The notes under the pieces are model-generated. The model saw only the letters and a list, made by a program, of their open reading frames with translations, made no database searches and was not told the DNA's origin. DNA of 64,000 bases from Lentzea jiangxiensis. GTDB lineage: Bacteria > Actinomycetota > Actinomycetes > Mycobacteriales > Pseudonocardiaceae. Within the stretch, counting starts at the first letter, position 1. Every line of letters begins with the position of its first letter. The stretch lies in contig NZ_FNIX01000004.1 in NCBI RefSeq assembly GCF_900104175.1, forward strand, positions 248,001-312,000, given 5' to 3'. Of this stretch, positions 17,322 to 26,170 are shown piece by piece. The translations under genes and the position numbers were made by a program.

Positions 17322-18352
17322 CAGATCTGGTTCCCCCAGAACGCCTTGTCGTCGACGTTCTCCTTGGTGATCAGCGGCGCGGGCAGCTGGTCCTCCAGGC
17401 GTCCGCCGCCGACGTCGACGATCGTGGAGTCGTGGTCGGTCTTGCCGGGCTGGAACGTCTTGCCCTCGACAGCGGCCTTCGCGTAGAAGAGCGCCCACTG
17501 CGCGTAGAGGTCGGCCGGCTGCGAGACGGTCGCGTCGATCTCGCCCTTGCGGATGGCTTCGAGCTCCGACGGGATGCCGTCGTTGGAGACGATGAAGATG
17601 TGCTTCGGGTCGGTCGGCGGCACGATCAGGTTCTTCTGCCGCAGCACCTGCAGCGTCGGCGTGAGGAAGGCGCCGCCCGCCTGCATGTAGATGCCGCCGA
17701 TGTCCGGGTGCTGGTTCAGCCTGGTCTGCAGGGCGGCGGCCGCCTTCGCGCCCTCCCAGTCGGTCGGCTCCTCGAACACCGTGATGCCGGGGTAGTTCTG
17801 CTTCATGCACGCCGCGAACGCCTCGGACCGGTCGCGCCCGTTGACCGACGCGAGCGCGCCCTGGAACTCGACGACCTTGCCCTTGCCGCCCAGCTTGTCG
17901 CCGAGGAACTTGCAGGCCTTCTCGCCGTACGCCTTGTTGTCCGCGCGCACGACCATGTAGGTCTTGCCCTTGTCCGGACGGGTGTCGACGGTGACGACGG
18001 GGATGTTCGCCTTCTCCAGCCGGTCCAGGGTGGACGCGATCGCGCCGGTGTCCTGCGGGGCCATGATGATCGCCTTGGCGCCCTGCGACTGCAGCGACTG
18101 GGCGTTCGCGACCAGGTTCTCGACCTTGTTCTGCGAGTTGGTCGGGTTCAGCAGGCCGACCCCGAGCTCCTTGGCCTTCTCGGGGAAGTACTTGATGTAG
18201 GAGTTCCAGAAGTCGGTGTCGGCGCGCGGGTGGTCGGCGCCGATCGGGCCGACGCCACCGGCGCCGGTACTCGCTGCTCCACCGCAGGCGGAGAGCGTGA
18301 GGGCACCGGCGAGGGCGAGGCACACCGCGGCGGTGAGGTTGCGACGCTTCAT
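17321..18352 (-). CDS. Periplasmic-type sugar-binding lipoprotein (family 2, RbsB-like)
   Basis: This 343-residue binding protein for the CUT2 importer has the signal [16 protein letters not shown] with lipobox LSAC. The mature part is a two-lobed PBP-I fold (Peripla_BP_4). Typical strands are KAIIMAPQD, NIPVVTVDTRP and IFIVSNDGIPSELEAI. It captures the sugar, probably L-fucose, at the outer membrane face. GAAAGG lies upstream of the ATG, which also overlaps the stop of the SDR gene (ATGA). Confidence 0.87.
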   Translation of the reverse strand: MKRRNLTAAVCLALAGALTLSACGGAASTGAGGVGPIGADHPRADTDFWNSYIKYFPEKAKELGVGLLNPTNSQNKVENLVANAQSLQSQGAKAIIMAPQDTGAIASTLDRLEKANIPVVTVDTRPDKGKTYMVVRADNKAYGEKACKFLGDKLGGKGKVVEFQGALASVNGRDRSEAFAACMKQNYPGITVFEEPTDWEGAKAAAALQTRLNQHPDIGGIYMQAGGAFLTPTLQVLRQKNLIVPPTDPKHIFIVSNDGIPSELEAIRKGEIDATVSQPADLYAQWALFYAKAAVEGKTFQPGKTDHDSTIVDVGGGRLEDQLPAPLITKENVDDKAFWGNQI

Positions 18353-19119
18353 CGTTGAGTTGCCTTTCCTGACTGCGGGGGACGCAAGCGCAAGCCGTGC
18401 ATACCGCCGTCGACGGCGAGGACCGTGCCGGCGGTGGATCCCGAAAGCGGGCTCGCCAGGTAGGCGATGGCTCCCGCGACCTCGTCGGCGGAGACGAGCC
18501 GGCCGTGCGGCTGGCGTGCCTCCAACGCGGCTCGTTCGGCGGCCGGGTCCGGCGCCGAGTCGAGCAGGCGGCCCACCCACGGGGTGTCCGCCGTGCCGGG
18601 GGCGACCGCGTTGACGCGGATGCCTTCGCGCACGTGGTCGGCGGCCATCGCGAGGGTCAGCGCGTACACCGCGCCCTTGCTGGCCGAGTAGAGGGCGCGG
18701 TTCGGCAACCCCGCCCAGGCTGCGATGGAGCAGGTGTTGACGATCGCCGCGGCCGGCGAGTTCCGCAGGTGCGGCAGGGCGGCCCGCGAGACGCGGACCA
18801 TGCCCAGGACGTTGACGTCCATGACTTCGTGCCACTGGTCGTCGTCGTTGGCCGTGACGTCGCCCTGGGCACCGATGCCCGCGTTGTTCACGACGATGTC
18901 GAGGCGTCCGAACCGCTCGACGACCTCGGCGATCGCGGCCTTGACGCTGTCGTCGTCGGACACGTCCGCGCGGATGCCGGCGAGCGGGTCCGGCACGTCC
19001 GGGTTCAGGTCCAGCGCCGCGACCGTCGCTCCCCTGCCGCTCAGCAGGGTCGCGGTGGCCAGGCCGATGCCCGACGCCCCGCCCGTGACGACGGCGACGA
19101 GCCCCTCGAAGTCAGTCAC
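18349..19119 (-). CDS. Short-chain dehydrogenase, probable 2-keto-3-deoxy-L-fuconate dehydrogenase
   Basis: This is a 256-residue classical SDR. It has the dinucleotide motif [12 protein letters not shown], catalytic Ser in [13 protein letters not shown] (Tyr and Lys) and the C-terminal VLAVDGGM. In the non-phosphorylative L-fucose route this step oxidises 2-keto-3-deoxy-L-fuconate to the 2,4-diketo acid. The role is inferred from its place between fuconate dehydratase and the transporter genes. The GTG at 19119 has GGAGG 6 bases upstream and lies inside the end of the dehydratase gene. Confidence 0.8.
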   Translation of the reverse strand: MTDFEGLVAVVTGGASGIGLATATLLSGRGATVAALDLNPDVPDPLAGIRADVSDDDSVKAAIAEVVERFGRLDIVVNNAGIGAQGDVTANDDDQWHEVMDVNVLGMVRVSRAALPHLRNSPAAAIVNTCSIAAWAGLPNRALYSASKGAVYALTLAMAADHVREGIRVNAVAPGTADTPWVGRLLDSAPDPAAERAALEARQPHGRLVSADEVAGAIAYLASPLSGSTAGTVLAVDGGMHGLRLRPPQSGKATQR

Positions 19120-20422
19120 CCTCACCCTCCAGCTCCGTCCACACAGGACCACCGGGGTAGACGTAGTCGGCCAGGGTCGCGTCCTTGAGCTGGGCGGAGA
19201 AACCCGGCTCGGCGGGCGCGAGGTAGCGGCCGCGTTCGACGACGGCCGGGTCGAGGAAGTGCTCGTGCAGGTGGTCGACCCACTCGATCACGCGTTCGCC
19301 GATCTCGCCGGAGATCGCGACGTAGTCGAAGAACGACAGGTGCCTGACCAGCTCGCACAGGCCGACACCACCGGCGTGCGGGCACACCGGGACGCCGAAC
19401 TTCTTGGCCAGCAGGAGGATCGCGATGTTCTCGTTCACGCCCGCGACCCGGCACGCGTCGAGCTGCAGCACGTCGATCGCGCCGGCCTGCAGCAGCTGCT
19501 TGAACACCACGCGGTTCTGCACGTGCTCGCCGGTCGCGACCCGGATGGGGGCCAGCGCGTCGGCGATCGCGCGGTGGGCCAGCACGTCGTCCGGCGAGGT
19601 GGGCTCCTCGATCCAGTACGGGTCGTACGGCGCCAGTTCGCGCATCCAGCGGACCGCCGTGCCGACGTCCCAGCGCTGGTTCGCGTCGACCGCCACGCGG
19701 ATGTCGTCGCCGACCACCTCGCGGGCGAGCTTCATCCGGCGCACGTCGTCGTCGAGGCTGCCGCCGACCTTGAGCTTGATCATGTCGAAGCCGTCGGTGA
19801 GCGCCTGCCGCGCGAGGCCCGCGAGCTTCTCGTCGGAGTAGCCGAGCCAGCCCGGTGACGTCGTGTAGGCCGGGTAGCCGTCGCGGGCGATCGCGTCGGC
19901 CCGTCCTGCCTTGCCCTCCTCGGCCTCGCGCAGGATCCGCAGCGCCTCCTCCGGCGTCAACGCGTCGCTGAGGTAGCGGAAGTCGACGAGGCCGACGACC
20001 TCCTCGGGCGTCATCCGGGCGAGGAACCGCCAGACCGGCAGCCCGGCGCGACGGGCCGCGAGGTCCCAGGCCGCGTTGACGACCGCGCCGATCGCCATGT
20101 GCGCAACGCCCTTCTCGGGGCCGAGCCAGCGCAGCTGCGAGTCGCCGATGAGCTCGAAGTACAGCTCCGCCAGCGCTGTCGCGTTCTCCGGCACGTCCTT
20201 GCCGACGACGTGCGGCGACAACGCCTTGATGGCGGCGGCCTGCACGTCGTTGCCGCGGCCGATGGTGAACGCGAGTCCGTGGCCCTCGGGTCCGTCGTCG
20301 GTCCGCAGCACGACGTAGGCGGCCGAGTAGTCCGGGTCCGGGTTCATGGCGTCGGAGCCGTCGAGCTCGCGGGAGGTCGGGAACCGGATGTCCAGGACGT
20401 CCAGCGCGGTGATCTTCGGCAT
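19112..20422 (-). CDS. L-fuconate dehydratase, enolase superfamily
   Basis: This 436-residue mandelate-racemase-subgroup enzyme removes water from L-fuconate to give 2-keto-3-deoxy-L-fuconate. Length and motifs match L-fuconate dehydratase: KLKVG (base lysines near 216 and 218), [10 protein letters not shown] (metal Asp near 246), [10 protein letters not shown] (Glu) and GEHVQNR (Glu), with a C-terminal [11 protein letters not shown] supplying the catalytic His. The ATG at 20422 overlaps the stop of the upstream FAH gene (TGATG); a GTG at 20425 is an alternative start. This is the most diagnostic gene of the operon for L-fucose as substrate. Confidence 0.88.
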   Translation of the reverse strand: MPKITALDVLDIRFPTSRELDGSDAMNPDPDYSAAYVVLRTDDGPEGHGLAFTIGRGNDVQAAAIKALSPHVVGKDVPENATALAELYFELIGDSQLRWLGPEKGVAHMAIGAVVNAAWDLAARRAGLPVWRFLARMTPEEVVGLVDFRYLSDALTPEEALRILREAEEGKAGRADAIARDGYPAYTTSPGWLGYSDEKLAGLARQALTDGFDMIKLKVGGSLDDDVRRMKLAREVVGDDIRVAVDANQRWDVGTAVRWMRELAPYDPYWIEEPTSPDDVLAHRAIADALAPIRVATGEHVQNRVVFKQLLQAGAIDVLQLDACRVAGVNENIAILLLAKKFGVPVCPHAGGVGLCELVRHLSFFDYVAISGEIGERVIEWVDHLHEHFLDPAVVERGRYLAPAEPGFSAQLKDATLADYVYPGGPVWTELEGEGD

Positions 20423-21276
20423 CACGCCTGCCCGAGGGTCTGGCGTTGCTTGCCGAGGCCTTCGATCTCGAGCTCGACGACATCGCCCGCGCGCAGGTAC
20501 GGCTTGGGCTCCGGCTGGCCGAGCGCCACTCCGGCGGGTGTACCCGTGTTGATGACGTCACCCGGACGAAGGACAAGGAACTGGCTGAGGTAGCGCACGA
20601 CCTCCGCGATGGGGAAGATCATGTTCTTGGTGGACGAGTTTTGCCGGATCTCGCCGTTCACCCAGAGCCGCATCTCGAGGTTCTGCGGGTCGGCGATCTC
20701 GTCGGCGGGCACGAGGAAGGGGCCGAGAGGGTTGAACGTCTCGCAGTTCTTGCCCTTGTCCCACGTGCCGCCCCGCTCGATCTGGAACTCCCGCTCGGAG
20801 ACGTCGTGCGACAGCACGTACCCGCCGACGCACGCCAGAGCGTCCTCTTCGGACTCCAGGTAGCGGGCGGTGCGCCCGATGACGACGCCGAGCTCGACCT
20901 CCCAGTCGGTCTTCACGGACCGGCGCGGGACGAGCACCTCGTCGTACGGGCCGACGACCGTGTCCGGCGCCTTGAGGAACACCACCGGCTCACCGGGGAT
21001 GTCGGCGCCGGTCTCCTCCGCGTGGTCGCGGTAGTTGAGACCGATGCAGATGATCTTGCCGGGGTGCGCGAGCGGTGGCCCGACCCGGACGCCGCCGGTG
21101 TCCAGCACCTCCAGCTCACCGGCCTCGAGCGCGGCGCGCACGCGGTGCACGCCGTCGTTCGCGAGGAACGCCCCGTCGACGTCCGGGGTGATCGGCAGGA
21201 GGTCGTACGTGATCTCGTCGTCGGTCCTCACAGCAGGCCGTTCATCACCGACCGGTCCCAGGCGCAAGAACTGCAC
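20422..21276 (-). CDS. FAH-family 2,4-diketo-3-deoxy-L-fuconate hydrolase
   Basis: This 284-residue fumarylacetoacetate-hydrolase-fold enzyme should cleave 2,4-diketo-3-deoxy-L-fuconate to pyruvate and L-lactate. Metal ligands are visible in the conserved core: the [16 protein letters not shown]lu pair, [32 protein letters not shown] and [26 protein letters not shown] is the substrate-entry signature. The GTG at 21276 follows AGAGGAGGAG, a strong ribosome site, and is the first gene of the operon. A palindromic operator candidate lies 33 bases upstream. Confidence 0.85.
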   Translation of the reverse strand: MQFLRLGPVGDERPAVRTDDEITYDLLPITPDVDGAFLANDGVHRVRAALEAGELEVLDTGGVRVGPPLAHPGKIICIGLNYRDHAEETGADIPGEPVVFLKAPDTVVGPYDEVLVPRRSVKTDWEVELGVVIGRTARYLESEEDALACVGGYVLSHDVSEREFQIERGGTWDKGKNCETFNPLGPFLVPADEIADPQNLEMRLWVNGEIRQNSSTKNMIFPIAEVVRYLSQFLVLRPGDVINTGTPAGVALGQPEPKPYLRAGDVVELEIEGLGKQRQTLGQA

Positions 21277-21308
21277 GGCCGCTCCTCCTCTGCTCCCACA
21301 CCGCACTG

Positions 21309-21323
21309 ATACATCGGATGTAT
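21309..21323 (-). promoter_or_regulatory. Perfect palindrome ATACATCGGATGTAT, operator candidate for the L-fucose operon
   Basis: Two 7-base arms (ATACATC and GATGTAT) flank a central G. The site lies 33 bases upstream of the first gene of the operon, in the 113-base gap divergent from the subtilase gene. The shape suits a GntR- or LacI-type repressor. No regulator gene lies inside the operon; the FCD regulator at 10276 is the nearest candidate. Confidence 0.6.
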
Positions 21324-21389
21324 AGCCCTGCGGAGGTGGGTTCGTCTAGGTCCCGAGGTGAAGTCGTCCGATGACTAGGAAGGTTGATC

Positions 21390-24203
21390 ATGAACCTGGT
21401 GGCTGCGGCACTCCTGGTGGGCACCCTGCTCACACCGCCTGCCCCACCTGAACCCGTCACCGTCTTCGTGGAGCTGACCTCGACCGCGGCGGTCGACACC
21501 GGCACCGCTCCGCAGGCCCGGTCAGCGCGGAGCACGACCTCGGAGCACGTGTCCCGGGTCGTCTCCCGGTCCGGTGGCCGCGAGGTCGCCCGAACGACCA
21601 ACGCGGTGCCCGGCGTCGTGTTGGCGGCCGACAGGTCCCGCCTGGCCGCCCTGTCGCGCATGCCCGAGGTGCGGGCGGTGCACCGGATGGTCCCCAAGCA
21701 GCTCACCAACTCGCACGCCGTCCGGCTCACCCGGACGTCCGAGGTGTGGAAGTCGCTCGGGCGGCTCGGCGACGGCGTGCGGATCGGCGTGGTCGACACC
21801 GGCATCGACTACCGGCACGCGGACTTCGGCGGCGGCACGTTCCCGAACGCCAAGGTCGTCGGCGGTTACGACTTCGCGGGCGACGCCTACACCGGCAAGC
21901 CCGGCGTCCTCCCCGAGCCGGACGCCGACCCGGTCGACTGCAACGGCCACGGCACGCACGTCGCCGGCACCGCGGCCGGGTACGGGGTCAACGCCGACGG
22001 CACCACCTACGGCGGTCCGTACTCCTCGATCGACCTCGACTCGCTCAAGATCGGACCGGGTACCGCACCGCGTGCGCTGCTCTACGCGCTCAAGGTGTTC
22101 GGCTGCAAGGGCGGCACGAACCTCACCGCGAAAGCCCTCGACTGGGCGCTCGACCCCAACGGCGACGGCGACTTCTCGGACAAGCTCGACGTCGTGAACC
22201 TGTCGCTGGGCAGCGACTTCGGCGCGGCCGACGACCCGGACTCGCTGTTCGTGCGCAAGCTCGTGCAGCACGGCGTCGTCGTGGTCGCGGCGGCCGGCAA
22301 CGGCGGCGACTTCTACGACGTGGCCGGATCGCCCGCCAACACCCCCGAAGCTATCTCCGTGGCGAACAGCCGCGACTCGTTCTCGATGCTGGACGGGCTG
22401 GAGGTCGGCGGGAAGCGGCTGCCGGGCCAGTACAGCCAGAACCTCAAGGGCGAGTTCGACCTCACCGCGCCCGTCGTGCGGCTCGCGTCCAACGTGGACG
22501 GCTGCCAGCCGATCCCCGAGCCGCTGAACGGCAAGGTCGTCTGGCTGGAGTGGGACGACAGCGACGCCACCCGCGCGTGCGGTACCGGCGCGCGCACGGA
22601 CAACGCCTGGAAGGCCGGTGCCGCCGGGGTGCTGCTGCCGACGTCCCTGCCGGTGTTCGCCGCCGCGATCGCCGGCAACGCGCACATCCCCGCGTTCCAG
22701 ATGACGGCCGCGGCGTCCCGCGAGCTGCGCCCCGCGCTGGAGGCCGGGACGCTCACGGCGCACCTGACCTCGGAGATGAAGGTCGCGGTGCCATTCGTGG
22801 AGCCGTCGATCGAGGACACGATCACGCCGTCGTCGTCGCGGTCCCGTTCGTCGATCGCGGTGGCCGCACCCGGCGACACGGTCTTCTCCGCCGCCTCCGG
22901 CACCGCCTCGGACGGCGTGTCGATGGGCGGCACGTCGATGGCGGCGCCGCACGTCGCCGGGATCGCCGCGCTGCTGCGCGAGGCCCGTCCCGAGTGGACG
23001 GTCGAGGAGGTCAAGGCCGCGCTGGTGAACACGGCCTCCGGCGTCGTGCGGTCGGCTTCGGGCGTGCGGGAGGCACCGATGCGCGTCGGCGCCGGCCGGG
23101 TCGACGGCCCGGCCGCCCTCTCCACCGACGTCCTGGCCCTGGGCGACGCGTCGTTCGGCACGGTCGAGGTCGGTGACCAGGTGGTAACCAGCCGGACGAT
23201 CCGTCTGGTCAACAAGAGTTCGCGGCTCGTGACGCTGAAGCCCCGCTACGAGCCGATCACCACGGTCCCCGGGGTGTCGTTCCAGGTCGGGCCGCCCCTC
23301 GTCGTGCTGCCACCGGGCGGGTCGGCCCCGGTGCCCGTGCAGCTGCGGATCTCGGGCCCCGCCGCGTTGCGCAAGACGCCCGACCCCACGGTGTCGCTGG
23401 AGGAGGGCCGCCAGTTCCTCGCGGAGGCGTCGGGCCTGCTGACGTTCACGGGCGACCGCACGCTGCGGGTCCCCGTCCACGCGGCGCCGAAGCCGGTCTC
23501 GCGGCTCACCGTGTCGGGCTCCCGCGTCACCGGCCGCGGCCTCGACCAGGAGGACTACCGCTCGCGCATGACCGTGCTGGAGCTGGGCGCGCGGTCGGAC
23601 CCGCTGCCCGACTGCGGCCCCGACGTCCGATCCGACTGCGCCGTGAACCGCACGGCACGCGGCGGCGACCTGCGGTACGTCGGCGCGACGGCGACCGACT
23701 CGCTGCTGGCGTTCGGGGTCGCGACCTGGAGCACGTGGGCGAACCTCGGCGGCAACACCCGGCCCGAGGTGCGGTTCTCGGTGGGCGGCCAGAAGTTCGT
23801 GACCACCGCCGTGAAGCGGGCCAAGGGCGGCGACGTGAGCGCCGACGTCTGGCTCGCGCGGACGAAGGCCGAGGACTCGGACGAGGTGGTGGACGAGCAG
23901 CCGCTGAACGGCTTCGACGGGACGACGGACACCAACCTGTTCGACAGCGACGTCGTCGTCCTGCCGGTCGCGCGCTCGGCTCTGCCGGCCGGTCCCGTCA
24001 CCTACACCGCCGGAGTGCTCAGCCGGTACACCGCACCGGACGATCCGGACGATCTGGTCGACGTCGCCCAGACGGCCGTGTTCGACTACGGCACGACCGT
24101 CCCGTCACTGTCCACAGTGGTTCGGCCGGGTGATCCGGTTCCTCCCGGTTCGCTGGTGTTCTTCCACCACAACGCGACGGGTGACCGTGCCCTGACACGG
24201 TGA
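21390..24203 (+). CDS. Secreted subtilisin-like serine protease (S8) with C-terminal extension
   Basis: This is a 937-residue exported protease. A short signal peptide (MNLVAAALLVGTLL) is followed by a propeptide with an I9-like inhibitor segment (about 25-105) and the S8 domain. The triad is complete: Asp136 (VVDTGID), His187 (NGHGTHVAG) and Ser516 (GGTSMAAPHVAG). A long insertion between the His and Ser regions resembles a PA domain (about 370-470). Residues after about 560 form a beta-rich extension of roughly 370 residues without a recognisable name. The ATG at 21390 has AGGAAGG 6 bases upstream. It is divergent from the L-fucose operon; release of peptides or glycopeptide sugars is possible but speculative. 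Confidence 0.88.
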   Translation: MNLVAAALLVGTLLTPPAPPEPVTVFVELTSTAAVDTGTAPQARSARSTTSEHVSRVVSRSGGREVARTTNAVPGVVLAADRSRLAALSRMPEVRAVHRMVPKQLTNSHAVRLTRTSEVWKSLGRLGDGVRIGVVDTGIDYRHADFGGGTFPNAKVVGGYDFAGDAYTGKPGVLPEPDADPVDCNGHGTHVAGTAAGYGVNADGTTYGGPYSSIDLDSLKIGPGTAPRALLYALKVFGCKGGTNLTAKALDWALDPNGDGDFSDKLDVVNLSLGSDFGAADDPDSLFVRKLVQHGVVVVAAAGNGGDFYDVAGSPANTPEAISVANSRDSFSMLDGLEVGGKRLPGQYSQNLKGEFDLTAPVVRLASNVDGCQPIPEPLNGKVVWLEWDDSDATRACGTGARTDNAWKAGAAGVLLPTSLPVFAAAIAGNAHIPAFQMTAAASRELRPALEAGTLTAHLTSEMKVAVPFVEPSIEDTITPSSSRSRSSIAVAAPGDTVFSAASGTASDGVSMGGTSMAAPHVAGIAALLREARPEWTVEEVKAALVNTASGVVRSASGVREAPMRVGAGRVDGPAALSTDVLALGDASFGTVEVGDQVVTSRTIRLVNKSSRLVTLKPRYEPITTVPGVSFQVGPPLVVLPPGGSAPVPVQLRISGPAALRKTPDPTVSLEEGRQFLAEASGLLTFTGDRTLRVPVHAAPKPVSRLTVSGSRVTGRGLDQEDYRSRMTVLELGARSDPLPDCGPDVRSDCAVNRTARGGDLRYVGATATDSLLAFGVATWSTWANLGGNTRPEVRFSVGGQKFVTTAVKRAKGGDVSADVWLARTKAEDSDEVVDEQPLNGFDGTTDTNLFDSDVVVLPVARSALPAGPVTYTAGVLSRYTAPDDPDDLVDVAQTAVFDYGTTVPSLSTVVRPGDPVPPGSLVFFHHNATGDRALTR

Positions 24204-24254
24204 CACCCGGTTGGGCGTGCCTCCGGCGAGCGTCTCTCGGCATACTCGGTCGTT

Positions 24255-25172
24255 ATGGATCTGGTCGTGGGACTCGACGCTGGCGGCACCTCCACCAGGG
24301 CTCTGGTGCTGGACCTCGACGGCGCCCGCCTGGGCCAGGGCCTGGCGGGCGGCGCGAACCCGAACGCGCACCCTCCCGCCGTCGCCGCCGCCCACATCGC
24401 GGAGGCGCTGGCGGAAGCCCTGGACGGCCTCGACTCCCGCAAGGTCCGCTCCGGCGTGCTCGGCATGGCGGGCGCCTCGAAGCTGGCCGACCCCGCGATC
24501 GCGGCCCTGTTCCACGAGGCCTGGGAACGAGCCGGCCTGCACTGCCCGCTGCGCGTGGTCACCGACTGCGAGGCCGCCTTCGCCACCGGCACCTCCTCCC
24601 CCGACGGCACGGTCCTGGTGGCGGGCACGGGTTCCATAGCGGGCCGCATCGCGGGTCACCGCATGGTCGGCCGGTCCGGCGGCTACGGCTGGCTGATCGG
24701 CGACGACGGCTCGGCGTTCTGGCTGGGCCGCGAGGCGGTGCGGGCGACGTTGCGGCTGCTCGACCTCGACGCGCCGCTGGAAGGCCTGGCCACCGCCGTC
24801 CTCACCGCCGCGGGTGCCCGAGGCCGCGACCAGCTGGTCAGCGCCGTGAACGACCAGCCCCCCGTCGCCCTGGCGAAGTTCGCACCCCTCGTCAGCTCCG
24901 CCTACCACCACGGCGACCCCGAGGCCCTGACCATCGTCTCGTCGGCGGCCCGCCTGCTCGCCGACACGGCCTCCGCCGTGCGCTCGCCGTCCGACACCAG
25001 CCCGATCGTGCTCGTCGGAAGCCTGATCAAGACCCCGGTCGGCACCCACCTGAAGCAGGAGCTGCTCACCCGCTGCAACGCCCAGGTGATCATGGCGACG
25101 GAAGGGGCCGCCGGGGCGGCGTGGCTGGCGGCGGTCGACGTGCTAGGCCCCGAGGCCCCCCGGCCCGTTTAG
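24255..25172 (+). CDS. BadF/BadG-family sugar kinase, probable N-acetylglucosamine kinase
   Basis: This 305-residue ASKHA-fold kinase resembles eukaryotic-type GlcNAc kinase. It shows GLDAGGTSTRALV (phosphate 1), VTDCEAAFA, VLVAGTGSIA and the marker GWLIGDDGSAFWLGREA. It would phosphorylate cytosolic GlcNAc to GlcNAc-6-phosphate, the substrate of NagA, filling a step missing from the das/nag cluster 14 kb to the left. No ribosome site is obvious before the ATG. It stands alone between the subtilase gene and the ATPase/HNH pair. Glucosamine kinase is an alternative function. Confidence 0.8.
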   Translation: MDLVVGLDAGGTSTRALVLDLDGARLGQGLAGGANPNAHPPAVAAAHIAEALAEALDGLDSRKVRSGVLGMAGASKLADPAIAALFHEAWERAGLHCPLRVVTDCEAAFATGTSSPDGTVLVAGTGSIAGRIAGHRMVGRSGGYGWLIGDDGSAFWLGREAVRATLRLLDLDAPLEGLATAVLTAAGARGRDQLVSAVNDQPPVALAKFAPLVSSAYHHGDPEALTIVSSAARLLADTASAVRSPSDTSPIVLVGSLIKTPVGTHLKQELLTRCNAQVIMATEGAAGAAWLAAVDVLGPEAPRPV

Positions 25173-25435
25173 CCGTGGCGGGTGCGCTGCCACGCATTCC
25201 CATCGAGAAGATCATCCGAATGCCGGAGCCACCCCATGCGTCCTGCGTTTGGGCACGTCCAGCGCACCGCCGCACTGCTCCGACAGGCCGAAGGGTCCAA
25301 GCCCCGGACCGCGACCCTGACCAGCGCCGTTCTTCGACTCACGAAGAGCCGAAGCTACGTCGGGCCCACCAGGAGCCTCTCTACGAAGACAGGCACCGTG
25401 CGGGGTCTGGAACAGGAAGCGGAAGAAGCGCCGGT
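25173..25435. other. Intergenic stretch between kinase and HNH gene
   Basis: There is no convincing gene in these 263 bases; the open frames have poor codon bias and no ribosome sites. Base composition is visibly less G+C-rich than the sequence to the left. I saw no terminal repeat, integrase remnant or tRNA. It may mark the left boundary of the acquired ATPase/nuclease pair. Confidence 0.4.
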
Positions 25436-26170
25436 CTACCTCAGCAGGGCGTCGCGAAGGTCATCTCGGCGCAGGAGAGCCAGCAGATCCGGCGCATCGC
25501 TGAACACGACGTCCGCGCCAGGGCTGAACGCCTGCCGCAACATGGATTGGCACACATCAGCCATCGGCTGGTCCTGCACAGTCTTGAGGTAGTCCGCCAT
25601 TTCGTCCGTGCTGTCGCGCACGCGTGCCCGATCCCATTCGCGCAAGGCGAGCACGACGACCTTGCGTGCGTGCATCCGACCTCTTGCCAGGCCAGGCCGG
25701 TTCAGGCCGCACACCTCGATGGTCGCCTGTCCTTTGGCAGTCAGGTGGCGGTAGACGCCCAGCGACAAAGTCAGGAGCAGGTGGTCGAACGGATCTTCGG
25801 CAGTCGGGTCGATCAGCAGCGGGTTGCCGACCGCGTCGACCGGGAACTGCTCTCGTTTCTCGTGACTGTTGCAGGTCGCGCAGGCCAGGAGATGATTCAG
25901 CCAGTCGAAGGTCCGCAGAGGGCTTCGGGCAACGGGCTCGAAGTGGTCGACGCTGGTGCCCCGGCTCTCTCCGCAGTACATGCACCGCTCCGAGCCGTGA
26001 GCCATTTCCCCGAGCTTCGCCCGGACGGTCGTCCGGACCGACGACTTCTGCCAAGCATCTGTGGCGTTCTTGTACCGCTCGTCCAGGCTGACAGCACGAA
26101 TCTTCTCCGTCGCTCTGGCAAGGGCGGTGACTGTGCGTCGCGGAAGATCGGTCCGCGCGATCCGGATCAT
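25436..26170 (-). CDS. HNH endonuclease, PtuB-like partner of the AAA ATPase
   Basis: This 244-residue protein has an N-proximal HNH zinc nuclease: CMYCGE (Cys63, Cys66), VDHFEPV (Asp75, His76) and LLACATCNSHEK (Cys97, Cys100, Asn101). FPVDAVGNPLLIDPTAEDPF follows, a pattern also seen in TIGR02646/PtuB-type nucleases. The remaining 130 residues are helical and unassigned. The ATG overlaps the stop of the ATPase gene by 4 bases (ATGA), so the two are co-translated. In Septu systems PtuA (ATPase) and PtuB (HNH) together block phage by cutting nucleic acid. The gene order ATPase then HNH is the same, and codon use is softer than in the flanks. The system name is by analogy. Confidence 0.75.
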   Translation of the reverse strand: MIRIARTDLPRRTVTALARATEKIRAVSLDERYKNATDAWQKSSVRTTVRAKLGEMAHGSERCMYCGESRGTSVDHFEPVARSPLRTFDWLNHLLACATCNSHEKREQFPVDAVGNPLLIDPTAEDPFDHLLLTLSLGVYRHLTAKGQATIEVCGLNRPGLARGRMHARKVVVLALREWDRARVRDSTDEMADYLKTVQDQPMADVCQSMLRQAFSPGADVVFSDAPDLLALLRRDDLRDALLR

